Shown here: piece by piece, positions 32,201 through 44,130 of the stretch
Position numbering within the stretch: the stretch's first letter is position 1
Layout: every line of letters starts with the position of its first letter
Assembly: GCA_043228905.1 (NCBI GenBank)
Contig: JBHGNT010000016.1
Coordinates: 16,616,001 to 16,680,000, forward strand
Reading direction: 5' to 3'
DNA from: Azolla caroliniana
Taxonomy: Eukaryota; Polypodiophyta
DNA: 64,000 nucleotides
Notes under the pieces: model-generated
What the model was told of the DNA's origin: nothing
Database searches by the model: none
What the model saw: only the letters and a program-made list of their open reading frames with translations
Position numbers and translations under genes: made by a program

Positions 32201-33966
32201 GCCATTGACTCGTTCATAGCCACTTCTGACTCGGTGTCATTTTTCGTGGCTATCTCCTCAATCATGTCGGCCTCACACTTTTTATCTCCCTTGATCATGC
32301 AAGCTTTACTCATGCTCGCACCTTCATCACATGATGTTTCAGACACGATGCGTTTTTCGAAACATTTGTCCTCGCTTGAAGTGGCATTCGCCACCCTCGA
32401 TTCATTGGTTTCATTCTTCATCATTGTTTCTTTGCAAGATGAGAAGGTGTCTTGTTCCACATCTTCTCCGATGGTGCTGTCGTACCGAACTTGGGCCTTC
32501 GTATTGGCCGTATCATTACTCCACCTTTGTTGGGAGGTCTCCTATTCCTTGATAACCATTTTAATCAATTTTGGTTCCATTATAAGATTCCCTTTGGCGT
32601 CGACTTGCACCTTTAAATTCTCATATGCCTTGTTTATGAAGGCCTCTATGACAGGTCCCTCTGGATGGGAAGGGAGAAGAACAGTGCCGATGAACAAACT
32701 CGGCCTCGGCCGAAACCGTATGAGGAGTATCCGACTACGGAGAGCCGGATGATACAAACCCGGTGAAGACCGGATGAGGAGTACCCGGCTACGGAGAGCT
32801 GGATGATACAAACCCGGTGAAGACCGGATGAGGAGTACCCGGCTACGGAGAGCCAGATATACAGACCTGGTGAAGACCAGATGAGGAGTACCCGACTACG
32901 GAGAGCCGGATGATACAGACCCGGTGAAGACCGGATGAGGAGTACCCGGCTACGGAGAGCCGGATGGTGCAGACCCGGTATGAACCGGATGAAGAGACAT
33001 ATTCGTAAATATGTTTTCTGAGAGTTCATCGAGGCTATATTTGTAAATAGCCGAAAAGTCATATTAGTATAAATATGACTTAGGGCAAACTTTTAGTAGT
33101 TGTTGTCATTTTCTTGTTGGTGCAAGAAGAGAGAGCGTGTAACAGTGTACAGGTTGAGAGAGAGAGAGAACGAGGTCGTTGCCTCTGTTGTAACCGCCTC
33201 CTGTGGCGAAGATCGTGAGCACGAGGTCATGCCTCCGTGAACTCACTGTTTGTACATTCCAATATAGTGATAGTTTGCAGCCTGTGGGCTGCCGTGGTTT
33301 TTCCCTCAGTTTGGGTTTTCCATATAAACATCTTGTCTACTTTTTCTCTCCTTTGTGTCATGCATTTGTTTCCCGTTTTCTGTGTATGAAAAGAATCTCG
33401 GTTGTGGCCGAGCGTTGGACATAAGGAGCCTTGAGTTCCGTCAGGTTTGACGTTTGCTTTCTGACGCAACTGCCCAAGTCTCTGGACAAGTGTGGAGAAA
33501 GTCTCGACACAACCATCCGCCATTGACTCGTTCATAGCCACTTCTGACTCGGTGTCATTTTTCGTGGCTATCTCCTCAATCATGTCGGCCTCACACTTTT
33601 TATCTCCCTTGATCATGCAAGCTTTACTCATGCTCGCACCTTCATCACATGATGTTTCAGACACGATGCGTTTTCCGAAACATTTGTCCTCGCTTGAAGT
33701 GGCATTCACCACCCTCGATTCATTGGTTTCATTCTTCATCATTGTTTCTTTGCAAGATGAGAAGGTGTCTTGTTCCACATCTTCTCCGATGGTGCTGTCG
33801 TACCAAACTTGGGCCTTTGTATTGGCCGTATCATTACTCCACCTTTGTTGGGAGGTTTCCTATTCCTTGATAACCATTTTAATCAATTTTGGTTCCATTA
33901 TAAGATTCCCTTTGGCGTCGACTTGCACCTTTAAACTCTCATATGCCATGTTTACGAAGGTCTCTA
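32126..33966. repeat. 523-bp direct repeats flanking an LTR
   Basis: 32126-32648 and 33444-33966 are equal-length copies (offset 1318) with few differences, sharing GGTTTGAC at the left edge and GGTCTCTA/GGCCTCTA at the right edge. The LTR 32649-33443 fills the space between them with no extra base. Sequence beyond each outer edge is unique. Confidence 0.93.
32649..33443 (+). repeat. Solo-type LTR of Copia family C3
   Basis: 795 bp, TGACAGGTCCC... to ...GAGTTCCGTCA. Homologous over its length to the LTR at 62611-63382, which is followed by a Copia primer site and gag. Contains about five 54-bp tandem units (32710-32990; GATGAGGAGTACCCGGCTAC...), a TATA-like TATAAATATGAC near 33070 and a polypurine-like GAGAGAGAGAGA run. 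No primer site follows, so it is not part of a complete element. Reading frames through the 54-bp repeats are artefacts. Confidence 0.88.
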
Positions 33967-34484
33967 TGTCGAGTACCTCCTCAAGCTCTCTTCTTTAGGT
34001 GGTAGTTTGTGGTTGCTTCCTGTCCTCCTTTCACCATCCGTCGTGGATTGTGTTGTTGCCAATGAGAATCCTGTCTTCCTCTCATCGTGTAGTCGACATT
34101 CTCTTTCCACTTTCGTCCAATCCTCGGTGAGGCCATTTGCACCATCACCATCCTCAAGTCGGATTCCAATGGCCTTCCTTTCCGTCCGATCGATTGACTT
34201 CACAAACATTAGGACTTTTTCCACCCCCGCCAATCTTTGATCTTGCTCCGAGAGTTGTGCAAAGCGACACTTGAACTCAACGAAAGCATGCATGACATTT
34301 TGGTGGGTCTTTAATGATGATACCCATTGGTCGAACTCATATAGGTTGCATCTCTTCAACTCTTTGTATCTATATGCCTTCATGAGATATCCTCCGACCA
34401 CCTCGTTTTACGTCGGGTTAACCAAAGATGTCGCGAAAATACGACGAAGATACGTGAACTCGAGGCAGGACCCCGGGGCCTCCG

Positions 34485-34930
34485 ACCAGAGGATACCAGA
34501 TTTGTATGTTTATGTTTTAAGAATTAATCGAAATGACAAAGTTTGATAATTTTCATTAGCAAAGAAAAAGAAAGTTACAATCTATCCCGAAATTGGGATT
34601 CCAAAAGTTTTAGCTCACGAAGATTAATAGAGTAATAGATTAGCAGAATAACGGAGATATGGTTTGGATAAGAAAATTAGGATTAGGGTTTCCTCAAGAA
34701 ATAGCTTCCGTAAGGAAATTAGGGTTTTTCCCAAAAGATGGCTTCCGTAAGGAAAATTATGGTTATTCCCCAAAAAAAATGCTTCGATCCCCTAAGGACT
34801 ATTTGGCTCAATGGATCATTGAGGTAGCTTTTCTCCTTGCTTCTCACAATTGCATGGTGGAACTCCAGTTTCCATCTTCAGTTCAATTGCATACATCCAC
34901 ATGATCTTTACTTTACATAAAGTTTGACTT
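34485..34930 (-). other. Possible primer site and LTR remnant upstream of the gag-like pseudogene
   Basis: On the minus strand TGGTATCC (34498-34491) follows a possible LTR end (TACA at 34503). The DNA to the right holds three imperfect units of about 47 bp (34686-34790; TTAGGGTTT...GCTTCCGTAAGGAA). No TG edge or TATA box was fixed. Weak evidence only. Confidence 0.3.
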
Positions 34931-34959
34931 TAGTTGCATGTGTTCACATAACCTTTGCT

Positions 34960-35340
34960 TTACTTTACTTTACTTTACTTTAGTTTGCCACATGATCCGT
35001 CCGGTTGCATCCGGCCCGACCCATCCGCTCCAGTTCCAGTTCTGTCCGGTCCAGTTCCGTCGTCATCCTTTAGTCCAGCCCAATTCCGTCGCCATCCGTC
35101 AGTCTGGTCCAGTTTCGGTTCTTTCCGGCCCGGTTCTAGTTCTGGTTCAGTCGTCGTCCATCAACCCGGTCCAGTTCTGTACAGCCCAGTTCGGTCGCCC
35201 TCCGGTTCTGGTTCTATCCAATCCGGTTCTGTCACCGTCCTTCAGTCCAACCCGGTTCGATGGCCATCGGGTCCGATCTGGTTCTGTCTTCGTTCAGTCA
35301 CCATCTGGTTTCGGTTCCATCGCCGATTCCGGCAACTTAG
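34960..35340. repeat. Low-complexity GTCCAGTTCCG-rich tract
   Basis: A TTTAC microsatellite (34962-34982) is followed by some 350 bp made of irregular GTCCAGTTC/CCGGTTCTG/CGTCCTTCAGTCC variants. Two overlapping plus-strand open frames here are consequences of the repeat. No gene seen from here to 35702. Confidence 0.7.
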
Positions 35341-35702
35341 CCACATCCATCTATCAAGACAAAGTGGCCCAAGTTCAACCATTCCTTTTGTGCTCTCAAC
35401 ACATAGATAAAAACTAATGGTTTTCAATCTGTTTATATAGCTGGATCCTAAAGTTTCCTATCTATGTGGGATATCTCACAATTTTGTTTTCCTCTTCTTC
35501 TCAAACTTCACACACAGCTAACTTGATACTTGTTTGTCTATTTCATGTGTAGTAAAATGCGTTATGAAGCTCTTGAAGACATTTATCTTTCAATAACAAA
35601 CCATGTAATCTTCAATAATTATTTTACTAGTTTTCATATCGTGTGTGAAGATCCACATGACAACGTTCTTTTTGCTTCGTCTTCTGAAGGCACTCTTGTT
35701 AA

Positions 35703-36819
35703 CTGACGCCATAGATTTTGGAACCGTAAGTTGAATTCAGTGACAAACTCCTATTGCAGTTGCAGAATAGTGTAAACATCGCCAATAATCTCACATTGCG
35801 GAATGCTTCGGTGGAAGAAGCGGAGAAACGTTGAGCTTAGTTCGTCGACGCAGGCCAAAGTTATGAGATCGATCTGGGAATGCCAATGGGTGGCGCGTCC
35901 GTCGAGGGTGAGGCCAAACTCCGCGATTTTGGATGCATGGGCTTTAGCTTCTGGCAGCCGTTGTGACAGATGGTTTGCGTTCCACACATTTAGAAACGAT
36001 TGTATGTGGCCTTCGGCGTCGGTGTCTCCGCTGAAGCGGGGGTATGAAAAAGCCATTGTCATAGACTGACTAGTGTTGAGGTAAATATTGTCGGCACGAT
36101 GTGGGGAGGTTTGTGATGTGGTGGTGGTTTCACTATACTGGTGAAGTGGGGATAGGATGTCTTGCTGGGTACCGCTTTGCTCGGTGAGCGTCGACTCAAG
36201 TGTATTTTCCGAGAACGTCGGATGTAGTCGTTGAGGCATCGTTTTTGCACAGTGTGTTCCTCCACCTTGCGGGTTATGGATCTAGTCTACAGTCTATCCT
36301 AAGGGATTGGTTCACTAATGCGTCATCGACTAAGCATCCATTCTTTGATTATCGGCTGTGAGAATCACAGATCACCAGGCGTGCCAAAAGTGTTACCGGC
36401 TAGGGTAAACATGGCCTACCATGAGTTCTTCGGGGTACGCCTCAAGAAGATTGCAGTGTAGAGAATGGAGGGTGTATACAGCCTATCACGGATAATTGTG
36501 AATGTATTACGTCACGTGGCGTAAGAGAGGTGAGAAGCGGTATTCGGGAGACGGCTACAACCGAGCTCCTTCACACAATACGTCACTTTTACACAAACAC
36601 GCTTAAGCAATTACCACACATAGGGGATACGTAAAAGAAGAGTACAGACACAATAATTCGGAAACAACACAACTATATTTCAGAGATTACCAAAAAAACT
36701 ACGCTAGTTCTTACAAGTTTCCCATGTCCTTTATATACAGGTTCATGGATGGTTACGCTTGGTGCGTGAACCGTTATAGACATTTACATTGCAAACTGCT
36801 TACTCATTATTATGCTACA
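35703..36819 (-). mobile_element. 5' end of a Tat-like Gypsy element: LTR, primer site and gag start
   Basis: LTR about 36391-36819 (minus strand TGTAGCATAATAATG... to ...GGTAACA, TATA-like TGTATATAAAGG at about 36743-36732). Then TTTTGGCACGCCTGG (from 36389 leftward), nearly the same primer site as in G4. Gag at 36239-35703 (MAFSYPRFSGDTDAEGHIQSFLNVWNANHL, FGLTLDGRATHWHSQIDL) has one stop and is then cut off. It aligns with the G4 gag. Confidence 0.8.
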
Positions 36820-36833
36820 CCTACCCTTCTTTT

Positions 36834-37457
36834 CTCCTTTCCCTACTAGGCTGACCTTGGCAGACAACATCGAATGGGACATTGCCAATGTGCCAAATTG
36901 GATGTGTAGTGTCTTCTTTGGTTTCGACATAGCCGGATCGATCCAGATCTTGAAGGTTTCAGAACCATTCTTGATGATATGTCATATGGTTCGAAGCATC
37001 CGAGTCGACGAAACATACATCTTCCAGACTGGAGGTACTAGTTGAAGTAAAAGCCGACATAAAATTTTCTCTATGTCTCATTACGAACATTCTGCCATGG
37101 TCGTCATAGTCGGAGTTGGTGAGTTGTCGGCTTGCTTCTTCTTCGACACTCTTCTTCATGGTCGCTAATATTGCCACAATAGTTACAGCTAAGTGGCATT
37201 GTTTGTCGAACTTGTTTGGCATGGAAGCTCCCCTTTCTTTTGAAGGTTCCTTGATGGCTTCCCTCTTGTTGGCTGAATCTACCTCGTCTTGCTCAGTCGC
37301 GTCCTCTTCCTCCGTCCGAATGTGTGTAGAGCATGTTGCCTTCCGAGGCATTTCTCTTCGTTCAAACATGATTTTCTTCAACCAATAGCTTTGATTGAAG
37401 ATCGACGGAGGGAGGATTCTCCCTTGCTAGAACGACGGTCCTCATTGTGCTGAACTA
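36834..37457 (-). pseudogene. Copia gag-protease fragment
   Basis: Minus-strand frame 37381-36959 plus flanks. It starts inside gag (a decayed VVLARENPPSVDLQS segment near 37440-37390), passes a degenerate zinc-knuckle region and reaches a protease box VCFVDSDASNHMT (DSDAS in place of DSGAS). Truncated at both ends, right against the LTR at 37458. Confidence 0.65.
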
Positions 37458-39256
37458 TGAAAGTTAATATGCGGAAGCTTGAGACAAAACCGGCTCTACT
37501 GGGTAGCAACAGAATATTGAGAAGAAAGGTTTATAGGTTTAATGGAGGCCTTACACGGGAGAGACAGAAAGAGCAGAAAGCATAAAACTAATTCAAGATA
37601 ACAACTCTTTGTACATAGAATGTGCTCAGAGAGGAATTTTATACAAGTCCATAAAAGACTGACATGTACTTCAATGCTCATACAAGCGACTCACACCGAC
37701 TCCCAAAAATATTCCTACGTACTAGGCTAGATCCGTAGGCCTCTAACGGACTACTGGTTTCAATCCGATCCAGCTCCTGGTTCTGGATACCGATCCGGCT
37801 CTGCCTTATTTAACCGATCTGGATCCGGTTGAGCTTGATTGCTCAACACTCTCCCTCAAGCTCAACTTGAGGTCGGATCGTGGTGTTAGTATCTATGGTA
37901 GCCAGTTCTTCCGTCTGATTCCTTTTGGCATCCTCCCGCCTCGCTCCTCGACCTTCTTGGTCGACATGTCTGCTCAACAGGCCCTTCTCAGCTTTCTTGT
38001 TGTTGTGACTCTAGCGCTTGTCGACCCTCCTATTCCTCCATGTTGGCATCAACTTCCGTTGCCTTCTCGTTTGCTTGGCCTTTAGTTGATCTGAATCATC
38101 CGAATCAAAGTGTTGAACCGAATCAGATGCCTCCGATTCGTTCTAGATCTTGTCCAAGTTGGTCGTCTCCAACTCGTCTTCCATTTTTAGGCCTTTAACA
38201 ACATCGGACCATGACCGAGTCTTGGCCTTCTCCATCCGATCAGCTCTATCCTTTTTGACTCTACTGCCCCCACCACTTGTTTCGACTTGTTCGGATATGT
38301 CGACTCTTCCAGTAGACTCGGCTTCCTTTTTCTTCTTATCTCCCCCTGTTTTGGTTCGTTCCTCTTTCTCTCCGGATCCTTTTCAAATGCCATTGCTTGT
38401 TTCCATTCCCGTTCTCCCCATCATGTGCAGCATGTCGAGTTGCTAAATCTCAAGCATCTCCGAAAAGTGCTGCAACTTTTCTGATTCGAGCGGCTTGGTA
38501 AAGATGTCATCAACCTGCCGATCCGTGTGAACATACCGAAGTTCAACTTCACCACTCAGGACCCACTCATGGGCAAAGTGATAATGTAGTTCTATGTGCT
38601 TTGTCAGAGCATGGAATACAGGGTTCTTAGCGAGTTGTATGTTGCTTACATTGTCGCAATAGATCAAGATCAGGGTCGGCACCTCGATCCGAAGGTCTCA
38701 CAGCAGTCGCCAAAGATAGACGGCTTCATAGGTGGCAATGGTAGCGCCCCGGTATTCAGCCTCAGTGCTCGAAAGAGCCATTATTGGCTTCTTTTTGCTG
38801 CTCCATGCAATAGCCGCGTTACCAAGAGAGAACATATAATTGGACGTGGATCAACGATCTGATGCATCACCGGCCTTGTCGGCATCCATTTATCCGACTA
38901 GCGTTTCAGCTATACCATTCCCGTAAAATAACCCCTTATCTTTAGTGTTGGTAACGTATCGGACCGTCCAAACTTTTCTGGATCAACAACGAAGAGTCGT
39001 ACTTTGAGCACACAAACCCCATCTTACGCAACCGCTATGTGATTTTCACATTCAAGCTCAAGGGGCTTACTTCAGGCCGTAAAGCAACTTTTTGAGTTGG
39101 CACACTATCGACTTGTTCATCTCCGATTGAAAACCGGGGGGTTGGATCATATAGACCTGTTTTTCAAGATCACCTTGATGAAACGTATTCTTCACATCCA
39201 TCTGATGAAGATGCCACCTCCTTGCCGCAACAACCGCCAGCACCACACAAACCATC
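37458..39256 (-). mobile_element. C1: 3' half of a Copia element
   Basis: 3' LTR 37458-37848, polypurine complement 37849-37862. To the right: the lysine-rich tail with KAKTRSWSDVVKGL (about 38230-38160), RNase H (38860-38443: HYHFAHEWVLSG, QVDDIFTKPL) and an RT piece (39262-39067: HLHQMDVKNTFHQGDLE, PPGFQSEMNKS). The RT catalytic centre is deleted near 39000. The element is cut at 39256 by the C2 LTR, which inserted into its RT. Confidence 0.83.
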
Positions 39257-40128
39257 TGTTGAGAAATCGTTTCGGAATTTAAATCACAATGAACAGACAA
39301 TAGTGAAATACGAATCACAGAAGAAAAACAAGATAGACAACTATGCACAGAGATTTATGTCGAAACCCTAAAACAGGAGAAAACAACGGGAATAGATCTT
39401 CACCATGAATAGTGGATATACAACACTGAGAGGGTTACAACACTCTGTCGTGTATCAGTCACGCAGGGCTCTTCACATCTGCTGTTACTCACACAGCTAT
39501 GGCGCGGCACACACTTCTATCTCACGCTCACAGTTATGTTCTCTTCTATTCTACATCTTATATTTTGACCTAGTTGCATATGTACTTACACAACTTTCTG
39601 GCTATTTACATACCTAGCCCTCACGTGGCGCACATTGAGACTATTTACAAGTATAGTCTTCCGAGTTGGCTATATACACGATTCGTGTTAGTATCTATGG
39701 TAGCCGGTTCTTCCGTCCGATTCCTTTTGGCATCCTCCCACCTCGCTCGCGCTGCTTGTCCAATCCATTTGTTCCTTCCACAACTTGTTTGGTTCTGCGC
39801 TCCTCGACCTTCTTGGTCGACATGTCTGCTCAACAGGCCCTTCTCAGCGTCCTTGCTATTGTGACTTTGGCGCTTGTCGACCCTCCTGTTCCTCCATGAG
39901 TTTAGGGTTTGGGGTTTACAATTACAGTCTCCCGAGTTGGCTATTTACAATTATAGTCCCTCATCAACTCGGCTCCTCTCTCTCCCCATCCGGAGTGACC
40001 TGTTTCCTAACATCATCATTATTATTACCATAATAATAATAACAGTCGAATCACTGTTTTCGACCCTTTGACAATCGTCTTTCCAAACAGTCGGCTCTTC
40101 CTCCCACTGGAGGGACATATTCCCAACA
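39257..40128 (-). repeat. 3' LTR of C2 with a nested 215-bp fragment
   Basis: On the minus strand TGTTGGGAATATGTCCC (40128) to TTTCTCAACA (39257), preceded by the polypurine tract GTGAAGGGGGAG. Inside, 39684-39898 is a piece of C1-family 3' tail (GTTAGTATCTATGGTAGCC...CCTCCATG) in the same orientation as in C1. Tandem CCGAGTTGGCTAT units flank it. Without it the LTR is about 660 bp. Confidence 0.82.
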
Positions 40129-42242
40129 AACTCCCCCTTCACACCTGTGGGAGGAAATCTGTCAGTCCTGTATTCTGTCGATTGACTCTGAGTCTGTCCA
40201 TAGGTAGGTTCTTTGTTAGCATGTCGGATCCATTATCATCAGTATGGATCTTCACAAGAGCAAACTCTCCATCTTCGACTCTCTCCCGCAACCAGTGATA
40301 CCTTCTCTGTATGTGCTTGGTCCAGGAGTGGTATGTCGTGTTCTTGGCTAGGTGTATGGCACTTTGGCTATCATAGTGAAGCAAGAACTCCTTTTTCTTC
40401 ATGCCTAGTTCAGTGAGAAAATTTCTCATCCAGATCAACTCTTTTCCGGCTTCTACCGCTGCCATATACTCTGCCTTTGTAGTCGATAAAGCTATAGACT
40501 TCCATAGTCGTGATTGCCACGACACTCCTCCCCTTGAATAGGTCATCACATACCCTGAGATGGATCGGCTTGAGTCGACATCTCCTAACATGTTCAAATC
40601 GGTAAAACCTTCCAACACAGGTTTTCCGAGGTGCCTTTCAGGTACCTGAGTATCCACTTCATTGTTGCCTAGTGCTCTCTGTCTGGATTACTCATATATC
40701 GGCTTACTACTCCTATAGCAAATGCTATGTCCGATCTCATACAGACCATAGCATACATTAGACTGCCAACGGCCGAGGCATATGGTACCTTCCTCATCTT
40801 GGCCTTCTCCTTCTCCCCTCTTGGGCACTGCTTCGCATTTAACCTGTAGTTTGTCAATAACACTGAGCCAACCGGCTTTGCGTCCAACATGTTGAATCTC
40901 TCTAAGATCTTCGTCACATACTTCTTTTGTGACAACCACAACACCTTTTGAGTTCTGTCTCGAACTATGTGCATTCCTAGGATTTGCTTTGCCGGTCCAA
41001 GGTCTTTCATGGCAAATGATTTGCCGAGAGCTTTCTTCAAGCTTCCAATCTTCCTTGTGTCTTGACCAACTATCAACATGTCATCAACATATAATAAGAG
41101 AATCAAGAAGTCTCCTTCTTCATACCTTTTTACAAACACACAGTTATCAACCTGTGTTTTTCGGAACCGGTGTTCCATCATGAAGGACTCGAACTTCTTG
41201 TACCATTGGCGTGGTGCTTGTTTTAGTCCGTAAAAGCTTTCCCTCAGTCAACACACCAGATTCTCTTTCCCTTTCTCCTCAAAGCCTCGAGCTGCTGCAT
41301 GTAGATCTCTTCCTCTAGCTCCCTGTGCAGAAATGCGGTTTTTACATCCAACTATTCGATCTCCAGGTCCATACTGGCTGCTATGCTCAGAACAATTCGT
41401 ATGGATGTCATCTTCAAAACTGGTGCGAATATTTCGTCAAAGTCGATGCCCTTCCTCTGTTGGAAACCCTTTACCACTATGCAGGCTTTTTACCTGGGCT
41501 CGTTGTCGACTTCCCCAGTCTTCACCTTGTAGACCCATTTATTCATGAGTGCTCTCTTACCTTTCGACAGCTCTACTAGGTCGTAGGTGTAATTTGCGTG
41601 CAAGGATTCTATCTCCTCTTGCATCGCGTTCAACCATTTTTCTCTGCTCTCGTCGGCCATGGCTTCTTTATAGCGCTCCGATTCACCGTCATCAGTCAAG
41701 AGGATGTATTGACTGGCATATGTAGTTGGTGCTTTCCTTTCTCTGAGTGGGTATCTTCTTCCACTCATTGTTGGCTCTCTTTCGGATGTCTCCACCAACT
41801 CTTCCCTCGGCTCGGGATTCTGCTCATCAATTGACATCTCCAGGTTGGAAAATTCCAACTCATATTCCTCAATTGATTTCAGCAGATCTGCCGACTCTGA
41901 CTCATGGTCTATCGGTTTGACTCGTGATCTTCTTACAGTTGCCGGTGACAACACATTTAGCCTTAAGTCGATGGTAGTCGAGGTTGACTAGGGAGTCGGT
42001 TCCAACTTCTGTTGCTTCCAGTCTTCAATTGTCTTATCTTCAAGAAAGACGATGTCCCGACTTCTCAGTACCTTCTTGTTGACTAAGTCCCACAACCTAT
42101 AGCCAAATTCATGTCCCGAGTATCCCATGAATATGCATGCTTTCGACTTGCTGTCGAGCTTTGACCTGTGATCCTTTGGTACATGCATATATGCCAAACA
42201 TCCAAACACCCTCAGGTGTTGGTAGGAGACATCCTTCCCTAT
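40129..42242 (-). mobile_element. C2: Copia element (TNT1-like), integrase end to 3' LTR
   Basis: Minus strand: integrase C-terminal region (42242-41988: DVSYQHLRVFGCLAYMHVPK, IFMGYSGHEFGYRLWD), linker and RT start (41954-41490: RKAPTTYASQY), RT (41181-40669: LLYVDDMLIVG, catalytic YVDD intact) and RNase H (40657-40139: SISGYVMTYSRGGVSWQS, STTKAEYMA, DMLTKNLPMDR). Gag, protease and the integrase core are absent. Stops separate the pieces. Its left LTR is listed separately. Confidence 0.85.
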
Positions 42243-42360
42243 CACAAGTGGATCAATAGAGCAGATATACCCAGAGGGGGTATTGGAGTTAGAATGGAAA
42301 ATCCTTAATAGAAAGGCGGTGGCCACCATCTGACAGTGTGTCGATGTAACTGTCCTTCAA
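42243..42360. other. Joint between two inverted Copia halves
   Basis: 118 bp not matching either C2 (minus, left) or C2' (plus, right). The two halves lie back to back with their integrase/gag sides facing this joint. No LTR edge or primer site found. Confidence 0.5.
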
Positions 42361-44125
42361 CAGGTGGTGAACAACATGAATGCCCATGAGATGTGGCAAA
42401 AGCTATCAGGTCTGTACGAGATGAAGAACAACCTCAATAAAACCTCATTGATGAGAAAGATCATAAGGCTGAAATACAGAGATGGTGAGAGCATCGTCGA
42501 ACACATCAGCACATTCATGGGTTATGTAAATCAACTGGCTACAAGAAAGTTTCCCCTGGATGATGCAATGCAGGCCATCCTGCTGTTGTGTACCCTGTCG
42601 GATAGCTAGGAGAATCTAGTGGTGACTCTCAGCGCCTTGTGTCAAGAGGAGAACTTGTCTCTTCAAGCCGTGAAGACAAGTATCTTGAAGGAGGAGACAA
42701 GGAGGAAGTACAAGGGTGTCCTATCTCAAACAAATGCGAATGTGACACAACATTCGGACAGAGGAACGAACCGGTGAAGAAGTCCACAACGAATGGACAA
42801 ATCCCACGCTAGATCAAAGTCCAGAGGTAAGCAAACATGTTATTATTGTGGAAATCCTGGGCATTTCCCGAAGGACTGCGGACACATGAGGAAGGGCAGA
42901 GGTGTCGGTAATGGTGTTGAACCTAGGAAGATTCCTGATGAAATGAACACTTCGGCCATTGCTACGAGCATTGAAGAACTTCTGTTCATCTGTGAACAGA
43001 CAAGTGCAATTCTTGTAAGTGAAGAATGCACTTGGGTGATCGACTCTAGGGCATCTTTCCATATAACTCCGTTGAGAGAGTATTTCTCGACTTACATAGA
43101 TGGGGACCATGGCTATGTAAAGACGGGTGACAATGGGGACTGCAAAATAGTTGGAGTCGGAAGTGTCTTCTTGACAACGTCAACAAGGTGTCGGCTAACT
43201 CTGAAGGATGTTCGACACATCCCCAATATTAGATTAAATCTGATATTGATTCGAAGACTGCATGATGAAGGCTATAGTGGTAGCTTTCGAAATGGCAAGT
43301 GGAAGTTTTGCGAAGGAATTTTCATAGTGACCCGAGCACACAAAGAAGGCACATTGTATATGATGCATGCTCGGCTGTGCAAGTCGGAAGTGAATGTGGT
43401 AGCCAACTCGAATGGAGAGATATGGCATAAGTGGCTAGGCCACATGAGTGAGAAGGGACTGCATATGTTAGCTGACCAAAAACTTCTTCCAGAAGTCAAG
43501 GGAGTGCACCTATAGAAATGCGTCGACTGCTTAGTTGGAAAGCAGAACAGAGCAGCATTCCACACAAGACCACCAAGAAGAAGAGAAGCACCACTGCAAG
43601 TAGTGCACACCGATGTATGCTATGTAGATGCTCCATCGCATCATAGTGGACAATACTTTGTGACGTTCATTGACGACTATAGTCGGAAGACATGGACCTT
43701 CGCACTGAAGTCCAAAGACTAAGTACTGTTGTTTTTCAAGGAGTTCCAGGCAAGAGTCGAATGAGAGTCGCATCGGAAGTTGAAGGTTGTCCAAACCGAC
43801 AATGGTGACGAGTATAAAGGGAAATTCGAGGAATACTGCAAGCACCAAGGTATTCGGATTGAATACACAATGCCAAAGACCCCTGAGCTGAACGAACTTG
43901 CAGAGAGGATGAATTGAACAATCATGGAACAAGTAAGGAGCATGTTGTCACATGCTAAACTGCCAAAGATATACTGGGTTGAGGCGATGTACACAGTCGT
44001 TTATCTGATCAACAGGTTTCCCTCAGTGCCATTGAAAGGTGATGTCCCACAAAGTGTGTGGACAGGAAAGGATGTCTCCTATCAACACCTGAGGGTGTTT
44101 GAATGTCTGGGGTATATGCATGTAC
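42361..44125 (+). pseudogene. C2': Copia gag, protease and integrase, interrupted by C1b
   Basis: Plus strand: gag from MWQKLSGLYEMKNNLNK (N-terminus missing), zinc knuckle CYYCGNPGHFPKDC (42838-42879), protease CTWVIDSRASFHIT (DSRAS for DSGAS), pre-integrase WHKWLGHMSEKG, HHCC CVDCLVGKQN, integrase TDVCYV, VVQTDNGDEY and a NELAERMN segment that would hold the catalytic Glu. Several single stops. Cut at HVPK (44125) and resumed at 54577. Confidence 0.87.
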
Positions 44126-44130
44126 CGAAG

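Larger units (their letters stand above)
31242..34401 (-). pseudogene. Gag-like protein followed by a charged repeat region
   Basis: On the minus strand, 34401-33964 encodes a gag-like domain (YEFDQWVSSLKTHQNVMHAFVEF, VEKVLMFVKSIDRTERKAIG, GLTEDWTKVERECRLHDERK). A shifted frame follows (EEVLDIETFVNMAYE, LKVQVDAKGNLIMEPKLIKM). Then comes a long Lys/Glu/Thr-rich stretch (33778-33227, 32460-32095, 32194-31877, 31610-31242) with degenerate repeats. The reading is split by an LTR at 32649-33443. Upstream, a primer-like GGATACCA at 34491-34498 suggests a retroelement leader. No protease, RT or integrase is seen. Plus-strand open frames here are antisense shadows. Confidence 0.5.

Noticed and set aside
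31045-32752. Hydrophobic, Ser/Leu/Phe-rich plus-strand ORFs that look like membrane proteins
   Set aside because: Antisense shadows of the lysine/glutamate-rich minus-strand reading (CTT/TTC complements of AAG/GAA).
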